DNA of 63,724 nucleotides from Clostridium gallinarum (GTDB lineage Bacteria > Bacillota > Clostridia > Clostridiales > Clostridiaceae). This document shows positions 16,770 through 25,402 of the stretch, in pieces. The position numbers and the translations under genes were made by a program. The DNA lies in NCBI RefSeq assembly GCF_014836325.1, contig NZ_JACSQZ010000015.1, positions 1-63,724 on the forward strand. Direction: 5' to 3'. The first letter of the stretch is position 1. The number at the start of each line of letters is the position of its first letter. The notes under the pieces were generated by a model that was not told the origin of the DNA, searched no databases, and saw nothing but the letters and a program-made list of their open reading frames with translations.

Positions 16770-17876
16770 ATGGAATATATAACACAGGAAATGATAAATA
16801 ACTCATTGGTTAGCAAGGGTGATATAAAAAGAATTGCAAATTTAATAGATAAAGCTGAAAGAGGACAAGATATAACTATAGCATTTTTAGGGGGATCTAT
16901 AACTCAAGGATGTAATGCAACCAAAAAAGAAAATTGCTATGTAAATAGGACTTATTCCTGGTTTAAAAATACTTTTAAAGATATAAATATAAAATGTATT
17001 AATGCTGGGGTTGGAGCAACAGGCTCTATAATTGGAGTACATAGGGTAGAGAAGCAAGTATTAGCATACAATCCAGATATAATATTTATTGATTTTGCTG
17101 TAAACGATAAAAATAATATTTACGATAAGATAGCTTATGAAAGCTTAATAAGAAGAATATTATCTACTGAAAATCAACCAGCAATAATAGAAGTATTTAT
17201 GAGCAATTTTGATGGAAGTAATGTCCAAGAGCAGCAAATAGAAATAGGAAAGAAATATAAGATCTCAATGATAAGCTTTAGGGATACAGTACAGAAAGAA
17301 ATTGAAAATGGAAAAATTAAATGGGAAGATGTAGCTACAGATGAAGTTCATCCAAATGATTATGGTCATTTTATAATATCTGAATTATTAATTAATTTTA
17401 TAAAGAATGTATCACAATATTCTAGAAATGAAGTAGAGAATAAAATAATAGAATTAGGAAGTCCTATTTTTGGAGAAAATTATATTAATGGAGAAATAAA
17501 AAATAATAAAGAAGTAAATATTACGGAAAGTAATGGGATTATTGAAGATCCAGAAGGGTTCCAAGTTTTTAATAATGGATGGAAGAGTAGTAGAGTTAAA
17601 GATGATAATTCAATATTAAAAGTAAATTTAAAAGGAAAAAATATTTTCTTATTATATAAAAAATCTATTAAAGAAACCTCAGGAAAAATTCAGGTAAGTA
17701 TAGATGGAAATACTCCATTTATTATAGATACTTACTTTGAAAATGGTTGGGGAGACTATTCAGAGACAAAACTATTAATATCAGATAAAGAGTCTGATAA
17801 TCATACCATAGAAATAAAGCTAATTGATGATGAGGTAAAAAATGAAATATATATAATGGGATTTTTAGTTTCTTAG
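16770..17876 (+). CDS. SGNH-family carbohydrate esterase, CE17-like, with C-terminal binding-type domain
   Basis: A 368-residue esterase without a signal peptide. Block I is FLGGSITQGC (catalytic Ser), block III carries FAVNDKNN, and TDEVHPNDYGH supplies the Asp-His. A C-terminal beta-rich region (about 240-368) resembles a carbohydrate-binding module. This layout, next to a CE2-type esterase and GH130, matches the CE17/CE2 pair that together strips acetyl groups from beta-mannan oligosaccharides in gut Firmicutes; the CE17 label is inference. ATG 16770 follows GGAGGGG. The longer frame begins inside the hairpin repeat, so its first 31 codons are not native. Confidence 0.8.
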   Translation: MEYITQEMINNSLVSKGDIKRIANLIDKAERGQDITIAFLGGSITQGCNATKKENCYVNRTYSWFKNTFKDINIKCINAGVGATGSIIGVHRVEKQVLAYNPDIIFIDFAVNDKNNIYDKIAYESLIRRILSTENQPAIIEVFMSNFDGSNVQEQQIEIGKKYKISMISFRDTVQKEIENGKIKWEDVATDEVHPNDYGHFIISELLINFIKNVSQYSRNEVENKIIELGSPIFGENYINGEIKNNKEVNITESNGIIEDPEGFQVFNNGWKSSRVKDDNSILKVNLKGKNIFLLYKKSIKETSGKIQVSIDGNTPFIIDTYFENGWGDYSETKLLISDKESDNHTIEIKLIDDEVKNEIYIMGFLVS

Positions 17877-17887
17877 GAGGTGAGTAA

Positions 17888-18973
17888 ATGAATTTAGAAA
17901 ATATAGATAGAAAAAGATATGAGTTTATAGAGGCAGATAATTATAAATATCAATACATGGGAAGAATTGATTTTCAAAATCCTAAAGCACCAACTATGAT
18001 TTATGCTGGTAGTAATATAAGAGTAAAGTTTAGTGGGACAAGCTTAAAAATAGTAATTAAAAATTACCATAATCATTATGAAAATGCTATTGGATATATA
18101 ATTGACAAGGATATAGAAGGAAAAGTAGTAATTCAAGAGCATAATAAGGTTATTGTGATAAATATTGCAGAGGGGTTAGAAAATAAGATACATGATTTGA
18201 TTTTATATAAAAGATCTGATTCTGCACATTACTTTGATTTTTATGGATTAGTGCTTGATAAGGATTGTTATATTGAGTCATATGGAGAGAAAAAAGAGAG
18301 AAGAATTGAGTGTTTTGGTGATTCAGTATCAGCAGGAGAAGTTGCTGAAGCAATAGATTATGTAGGAAAAGTTGATCCAGAAGGACATGAAGGGGTTTAT
18401 TCTAATTCATGGTATTCCTATTCAATGATGACAGCAAGAAACTTAGATGCAGAAATAAATAATAATGCTCAAGGTGGAATTGCAGTAATGGATGGAAGCG
18501 GTTATTTTGTTCCATCAAAAGGTTATTTAGGATTAGAATCAACTTATGATAAGTTAAAATACAATCCTGAGTTAGGGGAATGTAATGAGTGGGATTTTTC
18601 AAAATATACTCCTCATGTAGTAATTATGGCTTTAGGTCAAAATGACTCTCATCCTAACAATTATATAGATGAAGATAAAGAAAAAAGAGAAGTATGGAAA
18701 TCAAAATATGCTGAAATAATAAAGGATTTGAGAAGTAAATATGAAAATGCTTTGTTTATAGTTATAACAACTATTTTATGTCATAGCAAGGGATGGGATG
18801 ATGCCTTAGATGAAATGGTTCAATCATTAAATGATGAAAAAATAGTTAGATTTAAATTTAAAAGAAATGGAACTGGAACACCAGGTCATATTAGAATACC
18901 AGAGGCAGAAGAAATGGCAGATGAATTAACAAGCTTTATTAAATCCTTTGGTGAAGATATCTGGAAAGCATAA
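17888..18973 (+). CDS. CE2-type SGNH acetylesterase
   Basis: 361 residues. An N-terminal jelly-roll-like domain (about 15-125; FQNPKAPTMIYAGSNIRVKF) precedes an SGNH domain starting at ECFGDSVSAGE (catalytic Ser). The third block is MALGQNDSHP, and the likely catalytic His is in GTPGHIRIPEAEEMADEL. This order is that of carbohydrate esterase family 2, which removes acetyl groups from 3-, 4- or 6-O of plant glycans. It lacks a signal peptide, so it should act on imported oligosaccharides. It begins 11 nt after the CE17-like gene with TAGGAGGTG, an obvious operon. Confidence 0.85.
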   Translation: MNLENIDRKRYEFIEADNYKYQYMGRIDFQNPKAPTMIYAGSNIRVKFSGTSLKIVIKNYHNHYENAIGYIIDKDIEGKVVIQEHNKVIVINIAEGLENKIHDLILYKRSDSAHYFDFYGLVLDKDCYIESYGEKKERRIECFGDSVSAGEVAEAIDYVGKVDPEGHEGVYSNSWYSYSMMTARNLDAEINNNAQGGIAVMDGSGYFVPSKGYLGLESTYDKLKYNPELGECNEWDFSKYTPHVVIMALGQNDSHPNNYIDEDKEKREVWKSKYAEIIKDLRSKYENALFIVITTILCHSKGWDDALDEMVQSLNDEKIVRFKFKRNGTGTPGHIRIPEAEEMADELTSFIKSFGEDIWKA

Positions 18974-19031
18974 ATTAAAGATTTAGTAACAATATAAATT
19001 AATATAAAGTAAAATTTTTGGGAGGTTAATT

Positions 19032-20051
19032 ATGAAAAACATAAAAATAATAGGTGAAACTTTAAAGAAAATGCCTTGGCAAGATAAACCAGAAGGTTTT
19101 GAAGGCGTTGTATGGAGACATGAAGGTAATCCAATTATAAATTGGAATCCTACAAAGAAAACTGCAAGAATATTTAACAGTGCAGTATTACCATATGAAG
19201 ATGGGTTTATTGGAATATTCAGAGCTGATCATAAAAATGGAAAACCACAATTACATCTTGGAAGAAGTAAAGATGGATTAGCTTGGGATATTGAAGATGA
19301 AGAAATACATTGGAAAGATGAAGAAGGAAATGACTATCAACCTAATTATTCCTATGATCCAAGATTAGTAAAAATTGAAGATACTTATTATATTATATGG
19401 TGTGCTGAGTTTGGTGGAGCTTCACTTGGACTTGGGACAACAAAAGATTTTAAAGAATTTATTAGACTTGAGAACCCATTTATTCCTTTTAATAGAAATG
19501 GAGTTTTATTTCCAAGAAAGGTTAATGGAAAATATCTTCTTTTAAGTAGACCAAGTGATAGTGGACATACTCCTTTTGGAGATATATTTATAAGTGAAAG
19601 TCCAGATTTAGTTCACTGGGGAAGACATAGAAGGGTTATGAGTAAAGGTGGATCTGGTTGGTGGCAAGCTACTAAAATTGGTGGTGGTGCAACGCCTATA
19701 GAAACAACAGAAGGATGGTTATTATTCTATCATGGTGTATCTGGAACTTGTAATGGTTTTGTATACAGTATGGGAGCAGCTATTTTAGACAAGGAAAATC
19801 CATCAAAAGTACTATATAGAACAAGAGATTATTTATTAACACCAGAAAAGGATTATGAAACAACAGGCTTTGTTCCAAATGTAGCTTTCCCATGTGCAAC
19901 ATTACATGATGCTGAAACAGGAAGAATAGCAATTTATTATGGGGCAGCAGATACCTATGTAGCAGTAGCATATGCTAAGGTAGATGAATTAGTAGAGTAT
20001 ATAAAAGAAAATTCAGAGTTAGTTGATGGTGATAGTGTAGAGTTCAAATAG
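19032..20051 (+). CDS. Glycoside phosphorylase, family GH130 (beta-mannoside phosphorylase)
   Basis: 339 residues, a single five-blade beta-propeller. GH130 signatures include WNPTKKTARIFNSAV, FRADHKNGKPQLHLGRS, and SYDPRLVKIEDTYYIIW, whose Asp is the family's proton donor. The family phosphorolyses beta-1,4-mannosyl bonds to give mannose 1-phosphate and a shorter glycan; subgroups prefer mannosyl-glucose or manno-oligosaccharides, and I cannot assign the subgroup by eye. Its position after two esterases fits action on deacetylated oligosaccharides. GGGAGG precedes the ATG. Confidence 0.9.
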   Translation: MKNIKIIGETLKKMPWQDKPEGFEGVVWRHEGNPIINWNPTKKTARIFNSAVLPYEDGFIGIFRADHKNGKPQLHLGRSKDGLAWDIEDEEIHWKDEEGNDYQPNYSYDPRLVKIEDTYYIIWCAEFGGASLGLGTTKDFKEFIRLENPFIPFNRNGVLFPRKVNGKYLLLSRPSDSGHTPFGDIFISESPDLVHWGRHRRVMSKGGSGWWQATKIGGGATPIETTEGWLLFYHGVSGTCNGFVYSMGAAILDKENPSKVLYRTRDYLLTPEKDYETTGFVPNVAFPCATLHDAETGRIAIYYGAADTYVAVAYAKVDELVEYIKENSELVDGDSVEFK

Positions 20052-20164
20052 ATTTTATAAAATAATATGAAAAATGGATGACAAATAATGTATAATTATA
20101 TGAATAATAGATATTAGTTATGACATATAATATCAAACTTAACAAAAGTATATTTATAACAAAT

Positions 20165-20224
20165 AAAAGTATAGACATTTAAGAAAAGTAGGAGTAAAAT
20201 ATAATTGAGGGAAACGTTTTCGAA
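20165..20224 (+). promoter_or_regulatory. Promoter and operators of the sugar ABC importer
   Basis: TAGACA (20172-20177), 17 nt, TAAAAT (20195-20200). The -35 box is again within AAAAGTATAGACAT, with GTATAGAC at 20169-20176. GGGAAACGTTTTCG (20210-20223), just downstream of -10, has the palindromic core of a catabolite-responsive element (CcpA), although the outermost T and A of the consensus are replaced by G. Both controls would suit a catabolic sugar operon. Confidence 0.6.
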
Positions 20225-20263
20225 TAATAAATAAAAAAAGGTATAATTTGAGGAGGAAAGGGT

Positions 20264-21538
20264 ATGAAAAAGAGACTAATAAGTGTAATGTGTTTATCAA
20301 TTTTTGCAGCTACAATATTTGCTGGATGTGGTTCAAAAGGAACTTCTAAAGAGGAAGGAGTTACATTAAAGGTTTTAACCCATAGAACAGATATTATTGA
20401 TACTACTTTAAAGGAAATTGGTGATGAGTATTTTGAAAAGACAGGAGTAAAAATTGAGTGGGAAGGAATCACAGATTACGAAGGTGTTGTAAAAACAAGA
20501 ATGAACACTAACGATTATGGTGATGTACTTAATGTATTACCTGCTATTACAAGCACTGAATTATCTCAATTCTTTGAACCATTAGGAACAGTAGATGAGT
20601 TAAGTGACTATCAAGGTGTTACTCAAAGATCAGATGATGGTAAAGTTTATGGATTACCAAATGGTTTAGGAGCAACAGGTATTGTTTATAATAAGAAAGT
20701 TGTAGCAGAAGCTGGATATTCAGAATTCCCTAAAACATTAGATGAGCTTTACGATTTAGCGGACAAGCTTGCTAAAATGGGAGGAGTAGTTCCACTAGCA
20801 ATTAACTCTAAAGATAAATGGCCATTAGGACAATATGATTCAGTTGCATCAGTAGCATATGGAACTCCTTATTACTATAGAGATATGGGTAAAATGGATG
20901 ATGTTTTATTAGCAGGAAAGCCAACAGGAGATGTATTAGAAATTCTTTATAAATTTGTAAGTAGTGGATGGGTAGAGCAAGATTTAACTACTACTAACTG
21001 GGAACAATCAAAATCAGATATGGCAAATGGAAAAATTGGTATGATGGCTTTAGGTATGTGGGCAGTTCCACAAATTCAAGGATTAGCATCTAATCCAGAT
21101 GATATTGGTATAGCACCATTCCCTGTAAATAATAGTGGAGAATTAAAAGCAGAAGCTGGTCCTGACCAATTCATTGCAGTAAGTGTACATTCAAAGCATA
21201 AAGAAGAAGCAAAAGACTTCGTTGAATTCTATGCTACATCAGGATATGCTGATAGCGAAGGTTTAATACCAGCTAAAAAAGGACAAGAGTCTAAAAATGC
21301 TGTAGTTAAAGGTTACCAAGATTCAGGTGTTGAATTATTACTTGCTGATCCTAAAGAAGCTGATCCAGTAGCAAGCGATAAAACTACTGAAATAGCAAAT
21401 AATGCTGGATTTAAATTCTGGGAAGGTTCTTATATTCAAGAAGCAGTTATAGCAGCTAAAAAGAGTCGTGAAGATTTTGAAGCAGTAGTTAAGAAATATA
21501 ACGATGCTTGGAATAAGAGTAAGGCCGCAGCAAATTAA
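20264..21538 (+). CDS. Sugar ABC transporter substrate-binding lipoprotein (family 1)
   Basis: 424-residue solute-binding protein. The lipobox FAGC at about residues 19-22 follows a classical lipoprotein signal, so it is anchored to the outer membrane face. The mature domain has the family 1 fold seen with oligosaccharide importers (TDYEGVVKTRMNTNDYGDVL, GVPLAINSKDKWPL-like segments). In this locus the likely cargo is a beta-manno- or glucomanno-oligosaccharide. GAGGAGG precedes the ATG. It is followed by a stable hairpin and then the permeases. Confidence 0.92.
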   Translation: MKKRLISVMCLSIFAATIFAGCGSKGTSKEEGVTLKVLTHRTDIIDTTLKEIGDEYFEKTGVKIEWEGITDYEGVVKTRMNTNDYGDVLNVLPAITSTELSQFFEPLGTVDELSDYQGVTQRSDDGKVYGLPNGLGATGIVYNKKVVAEAGYSEFPKTLDELYDLADKLAKMGGVVPLAINSKDKWPLGQYDSVASVAYGTPYYYRDMGKMDDVLLAGKPTGDVLEILYKFVSSGWVEQDLTTTNWEQSKSDMANGKIGMMALGMWAVPQIQGLASNPDDIGIAPFPVNNSGELKAEAGPDQFIAVSVHSKHKEEAKDFVEFYATSGYADSEGLIPAKKGQESKNAVVKGYQDSGVELLLADPKEADPVASDKTTEIANNAGFKFWEGSYIQEAVIAAKKSREDFEAVVKKYNDAWNKSKAAAN

Positions 21539-21552
21539 TAAATAGAAATTTA

Positions 21553-21589
21553 AATTTCAGTTTAGGACAAGATGTTCTAAACTGAAATT
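21553..21589 (+). terminator. Intra-operon stem-loop after the binding-protein gene
   Basis: AATTTCAGTTTAGGACA pairs with TGTTCTAAACTGAAATT (17 bp, one G.U) around a 3-nt loop, followed by ATTATTATT rather than a T-run. Such hairpins after binding-protein genes commonly stabilise the upstream message or attenuate the permease genes. Confidence 0.75.
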
Positions 21590-21616
21590 ATTATTATAAA
21601 TGGGAGGGATAGTGCC

Positions 21617-22489
21617 GTGTTTAGTAAGTTAGATTATAAATATCAAAGAAGAGTCATAATAATATTATTTCTAATAGTTCCACTAACATTTTTATTACTA
21701 TTTACGTATTTACCAGCAATAAACATGATATCTTATAGTTTTACTAGTTGGAAAGGATATGGGAATAAAACTTTTGTTGGACTAAAAAATTATATTGATA
21801 TTTTCAGTAACCCCGAAACTTTTTCAGTCTTTAAAAATAGTATTTACTACTTTATAGGTGGAATCATACAGTTAATATTAGCTTTTTATTTAGCAGTAGT
21901 AGTTAATTCAAAGTTAAAAGCAAAAAATTTCTTCAAATCAATTTTCTTTTTCCCATATTTAATTAATGGTGTTGCAATATCTTTAATGTTTTTATTCTTT
22001 TTCCAACCAGATGGAACATTAGATACAGTTTTAAAAGCAATAGGTCTTCAAGGTATAATTACTCAATGGCTTGGAAATGAAAATGTAGTTAACTATTCAT
22101 TGGCATTTACTTCAGTTTGGAGATACATAGGATATAGTTTTATAATATTCTTAGGAGCAATGCAATCAGTTCCTACAGAAGTTTTAGAAGCAGCAGAAAT
22201 AGATGGGGCTGGGGAATGGCATAAGATAAGATATATATTAATTCCTTCAGTAAAAAACATTATTAAATTAAACCTAATTCTTAATATTTCAGGAGCAATT
22301 TCAGTTTTTGAAATTCCATATATTATGACTGGAGGAGCAAATGGAAGCTCAACTTTTGTTATAGAAACAATGAATACAGCATTTAAGTTTAATCAAGTAG
22401 GAAAAGCTTCAGCTATGGCAGTAATTGTAATGATAATAGTAGCAATAGTAGCATTAATTCAAAATATTTTCTTTAAGGAGGAAAAGTAA
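21617..22489 (+). CDS. Sugar ABC transporter permease (MalF type)
   Basis: 290 residues, six predicted helices, with the EAA loop EAAEIDGAGEWHKIRYILIP that contacts the ATPase. The start is GTG at 21617 with GGGAGGG upstream. The stop codon overlaps the next gene by one base (TAATG). The helix and loop pattern is that of carbohydrate importers of the MalFG class. Confidence 0.92.
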   Translation: MFSKLDYKYQRRVIIILFLIVPLTFLLLFTYLPAINMISYSFTSWKGYGNKTFVGLKNYIDIFSNPETFSVFKNSIYYFIGGIIQLILAFYLAVVVNSKLKAKNFFKSIFFFPYLINGVAISLMFLFFFQPDGTLDTVLKAIGLQGIITQWLGNENVVNYSLAFTSVWRYIGYSFIIFLGAMQSVPTEVLEAAEIDGAGEWHKIRYILIPSVKNIIKLNLILNISGAISVFEIPYIMTGGANGSSTFVIETMNTAFKFNQVGKASAMAVIVMIIVAIVALIQNIFFKEEK

Positions 22490-23343
22490 TGAGTGATATA
22501 GATGTACGTAAATCAAAAGTTAGACAAATAGCTTGGTCAATAACTAAATATGCTTCCTGTATATTGGCAGCTCTAATTTTCATACTTCCAATATTAACTA
22601 TATTTCTAGCATCCTTTAAGGAATATGATGAGTTTTATACGACTAGTAAGTTATCAATACCTCATAATTTACTTAACTTTTCTAATTACACAAAAGCTTT
22701 TATAGATGGTGGAATGCTTAGAGGATTTATGAATACTGCATTTATAATGGTAATATCATTAACAGGTGCAATACTAATGGGCGCTATGGTAGCTTTTGTT
22801 CTTCAAAGATTTGACTTTAAATTGAAAAAGGCAATTTTACTTATATATTTATTCCCAATGTTTTTACCAATGGTAACAACACAAGTTGCAACCTTCCAAA
22901 TAGTATCAAAGCTTGGACTTTATAATACAATTTGGGCACCAATAATATTATACTTAGGTGCTGATGTAATGAGTATTTATATAATGATGCAATTTATGGA
23001 ATCTATTCCTATAGCAAACGATGAGGCAGCTATGTTAGATGGAGCATCTTATATATATATTTTTAATAGATTAATATTACCACTATTAAAACCTGCAATA
23101 GCAACGATAATAATATTAAGAGGTGTAGGAATTTACAATGATTTCTATACACCATTTTTATATGCACCAGCTCAAGAACTTGGAACAGTTGCAACATCAC
23201 TATATAAGTTTATAGGACCATATGGTGGACAGTGGAATGTAATTGCAGCAGGTGTAATTTTAATAATGATTCCAACTGCTATAGTATTTTTACTACTACA
23301 AAAATATATATACAATGGATTTGTTGATGGAGCAGTTAAATAG
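22489..23343 (+). CDS. Sugar ABC transporter permease (MalG type)
   Basis: 284 residues, six helices, with EAA loop DEAAMLDGASYIYIFNRLIL. It is translationally coupled to the preceding permease by a TAATG overlap. No ATPase gene accompanies the three importer genes in this window, so the system probably borrows a shared MsmX/MsiK-type ATPase encoded elsewhere, as is usual in Firmicutes. Confidence 0.92.
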   Translation: MSDIDVRKSKVRQIAWSITKYASCILAALIFILPILTIFLASFKEYDEFYTTSKLSIPHNLLNFSNYTKAFIDGGMLRGFMNTAFIMVISLTGAILMGAMVAFVLQRFDFKLKKAILLIYLFPMFLPMVTTQVATFQIVSKLGLYNTIWAPIILYLGADVMSIYIMMQFMESIPIANDEAAMLDGASYIYIFNRLILPLLKPAIATIIILRGVGIYNDFYTPFLYAPAQELGTVATSLYKFIGPYGGQWNVIAAGVILIMIPTAIVFLLLQKYIYNGFVDGAVK

Positions 23344-23353
23344 AGAGGACGCT

Positions 23354-23932
23354 ATGGAAAATAAGACTTTTAGATTTATAAATTCACTTTATGTAATAAT
23401 GATGACAAATATAATGGCAGTAATATACTTGGTACTTGGATTATTATCCTTTAGTTTAGTGCCAGTTAGTTTTACTGTTATTGAAATTATGAAAGAGTTA
23501 ATAGATGGAGAAATAGATGGATATTCAGGTATAGTAAAACATTTTAACTCCAAAATCACTAATAATATAAAAACATATAAAAAAGAAGAATTGATAACTG
23601 GAGGATATACATTAGTTTTAATTATAGCCATATTAATATTGAAAAAAGTAAATCTTCCCTTTGCAACAAGTTTAAATATATTATTTATGTATATATTTGC
23701 TATGATAAATATTTATTGGATATTTTATGCTCTTATAAATATAGTTGAAAAAAGAGAGTATAAATATTTAAGAGTTTTAGCAGAAATGTTTAAGAATATA
23801 AAGAAGCTTTTAACTTCAATAGTACTTTTTATTGTTTTAATATTTGTTGGAATTGCAATGAAGGAATTTCTAGTCTTATTTTCATTTAGCTTATATGGAT
23901 TTTTATTTATAAAAATGAACTTGAAAGAATAG
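23354..23932 (+). CDS. DUF624 (YesL-like) membrane protein
   Basis: 192 residues with four or five transmembrane helices. DUF624 proteins often accompany carbohydrate ABC importers of this kind; their role is unproven. ATG 23354 with AGAGAGGA upstream is preferred over the longer frame, which would overlap the permease. The C-terminus (NLKE and stop) overlaps the beginning of a GH113-like remnant in another frame, so the last residues may stem from a deletion junction and not be native. Confidence 0.82.
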   Translation: MENKTFRFINSLYVIMMTNIMAVIYLVLGLLSFSLVPVSFTVIEIMKELIDGEIDGYSGIVKHFNSKITNNIKTYKKEELITGGYTLVLIIAILILKKVNLPFATSLNILFMYIFAMINIYWIFYALINIVEKREYKYLRVLAEMFKNIKKLLTSIVLFIVLIFVGIAMKEFLVLFSFSLYGFLFIKMNLKE

Positions 23933-24237
23933 AGAAAGTATCTAAAAAATATGATAAGCCATTTTTCTTTTCAGAAGCAGGATGTCCATCTGTTACACAA
24001 GCAGGAACAGCTCCTAATGATTGGACTGTAATTTTAAATGGAATTTCAAGTGAAGAAGAACAATGCAATTTTTATGAAGAGCTATTTGAAGAAAGTTTAA
24101 AACATAATTGGGTTAAAGGTTTTTGTTTGTGGGATTGGCCAATGAAATCACCAAAGGAAATGGAAGAGAAAATTATAAATGGGTATAGCGTTAAATTTAA
24201 GAAAGCTGAAAAAATAATTGCTAATTATTTTAGATAA
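23929..24237 (+). pseudogene. C-terminal remnant of a GH113-like beta-mannanase
   Basis: A 102-codon open stretch without a start codon reads VSKKYDKPFFFSEAGCPSV near its beginning and contains APNDWT, EEEQCNFYEELFEESLKHNW and GFCLWDWP. This resembles the C-terminal end of GH113 beta-mannanase-like TIM barrels, where the SE(A/I)G glutamate is the nucleophile. The N-terminal two thirds of the enzyme are gone. Similarity may begin a few codons upstream, within the DUF624 stop region, suggesting a deletion that fused the two genes out of frame. A mannanase relic fits the other beta-mannan functions here. Confidence 0.72.
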
Positions 24238-24296
24238 TCGATATATGATTTAGAGTTATTATAGATTAGATAAAATGAGAATGAGAGAGTAGAAAT

Positions 24297-25007
24297 ATGT
24301 TAAAGTATGTTGAGATTTCTAATGATATAAGAAATAAAATAATAGAAGGTAGATATATAGCTAATGAAAAACTTCCATATGAAAAAGACATTTGTGAGGA
24401 ATATAACTCAAGCAAGATGACTGTAAAAAAAGCTTTAGATATATTAGTAGCAGAAGGATTGTTAGTAAAGAGAAGAGGGAGTGGAACTTTTGTAAAAGAT
24501 ATAAATCCAAAAGAAAGAGAAAACTTAATAGCTTCCACTCAGTTTAGAGGATTATCTTCTTTTTATGTAAATCATAAAATTAAGAGTGAAATTTTGGACT
24601 ATGAAGTTATTAATCCTGATGAAAATATTGCTGAGCAATTATTAGTTAATAAAGAGGATTTTGTATATAAGATAATAAGGGTTAGATCAGTAGATGGTGT
24701 ACCTTCAGTTATAGAAGAAATGTATATGCCAATTCAAATAATACCTGGACTTAAAAGAAAAAATTTATATGGCTCTATATATGAATACATAGAAAGAATA
24801 CTTAAATTAAAAATACAAAGTGCTCATAGAACAATCACAGTAAAAAAAGCTACAGATTATGAGATAAAGCATTTAAATGTTAAAGAAAATGATCCTATAG
24901 GAATAATAGAGCAAGTTGCATATTTAGATAATGGACAAGCTTTTGAATATTCTATAGTTACGCATAGATGTGAAGACTTTAAAGTAAATACAGTAGTTTT
25001 TAGATAA
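24297..25007 (+). CDS. GntR family transcriptional regulator with UTRA domain, paralogue of the 14161 gene
   Basis: 236 residues, the same length as the other GntR protein and alignable throughout (KLPYEKDICEEYNSSKMTVKK against QLPFEKDLCEMFSASKMTVKK; both have GSGTFVKDI). The effector domain is more divergent, which suggests a different inducer sugar. The ribosome binding site is weak (GAGAG). It closes the importer-hydrolase block and precedes the kinase genes. A division of labour between two related repressors on one class of operator is inferred. Confidence 0.9.
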   Translation: MLKYVEISNDIRNKIIEGRYIANEKLPYEKDICEEYNSSKMTVKKALDILVAEGLLVKRRGSGTFVKDINPKERENLIASTQFRGLSSFYVNHKIKSEILDYEVINPDENIAEQLLVNKEDFVYKIIRVRSVDGVPSVIEEMYMPIQIIPGLKRKNLYGSIYEYIERILKLKIQSAHRTITVKKATDYEIKHLNVKENDPIGIIEQVAYLDNGQAFEYSIVTHRCEDFKVNTVVFR

Positions 25008-25097
25008 TGAAAGTAAAAAGTAGTTCAATAAATAATATATTTTAAATATATTTACTAATATAAGAATAGAAACAATAAATGTACATTGCAGTTTTCA

Positions 25098-25168
25098 AAG
25101 AGATAAACATTGTATGAGGTTGCCTTAGAGCGTATGTGACGGAGCAAGGAATATAATGTGTCTCTTTT
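25098..25168 (+). repeat. Hairpin repeat, copy R6 (type 1, degenerate)
   Basis: The 5' arm 25098-25115 is intact, but the 3' arm (ATATAATGTGTCTC) has lost a few bases. The core is mutated (GCCTTAGAGC-gtat-GTGACGGA). It is followed within 10 nt by the start of copy R7, giving a tandem pair. Confidence 0.75.
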
Positions 25169-25178
25169 TTATTCGCTA

Positions 25179-25353
25179 GGAAATTATTATATCTATGGAC
25201 AAATTGTAGATAATTTTATGAGAGTAGTAAATTTCGTAGTGTAAGAATTAGAGTTTTAATAATTTCCTTCCTTCAGTTTGCAAAGAGATAAACATTGTAT
25301 GACGGTGACTTGGAGCGCATGCGACGGAGCAAGGAATATAATGTTTATCTCTT
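25179..25353 (+). repeat. Two-hairpin repeat, copy R7 (type 1)
   Basis: Hairpin 1: GGAAATTATTA (25179-25189) with TAATAATTTCC (25257-25267), an arm changed on both sides relative to R5. Hairpin 2: 25283-25300 with 25336-25353, core GACTTGGAGC-gcat-GCGACGGA. It lies 50 nt upstream of the ROK kinase start. With R6 it fills the 395-nt gap 25008-25402, where no gene is seen. Confidence 0.87.
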
Positions 25354-25402
25354 ATTTTATATAGATTTCAGACAGAGTTTAGAAAATATTTGGAGGAGTA
25401 AT

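Noticed and set aside
25295..25402. Extra 36 N-terminal residues of the first ROK kinase frame
   Set aside because: They derive from repeat R7 and the leader; ATG 25403 has GGAGGAG.
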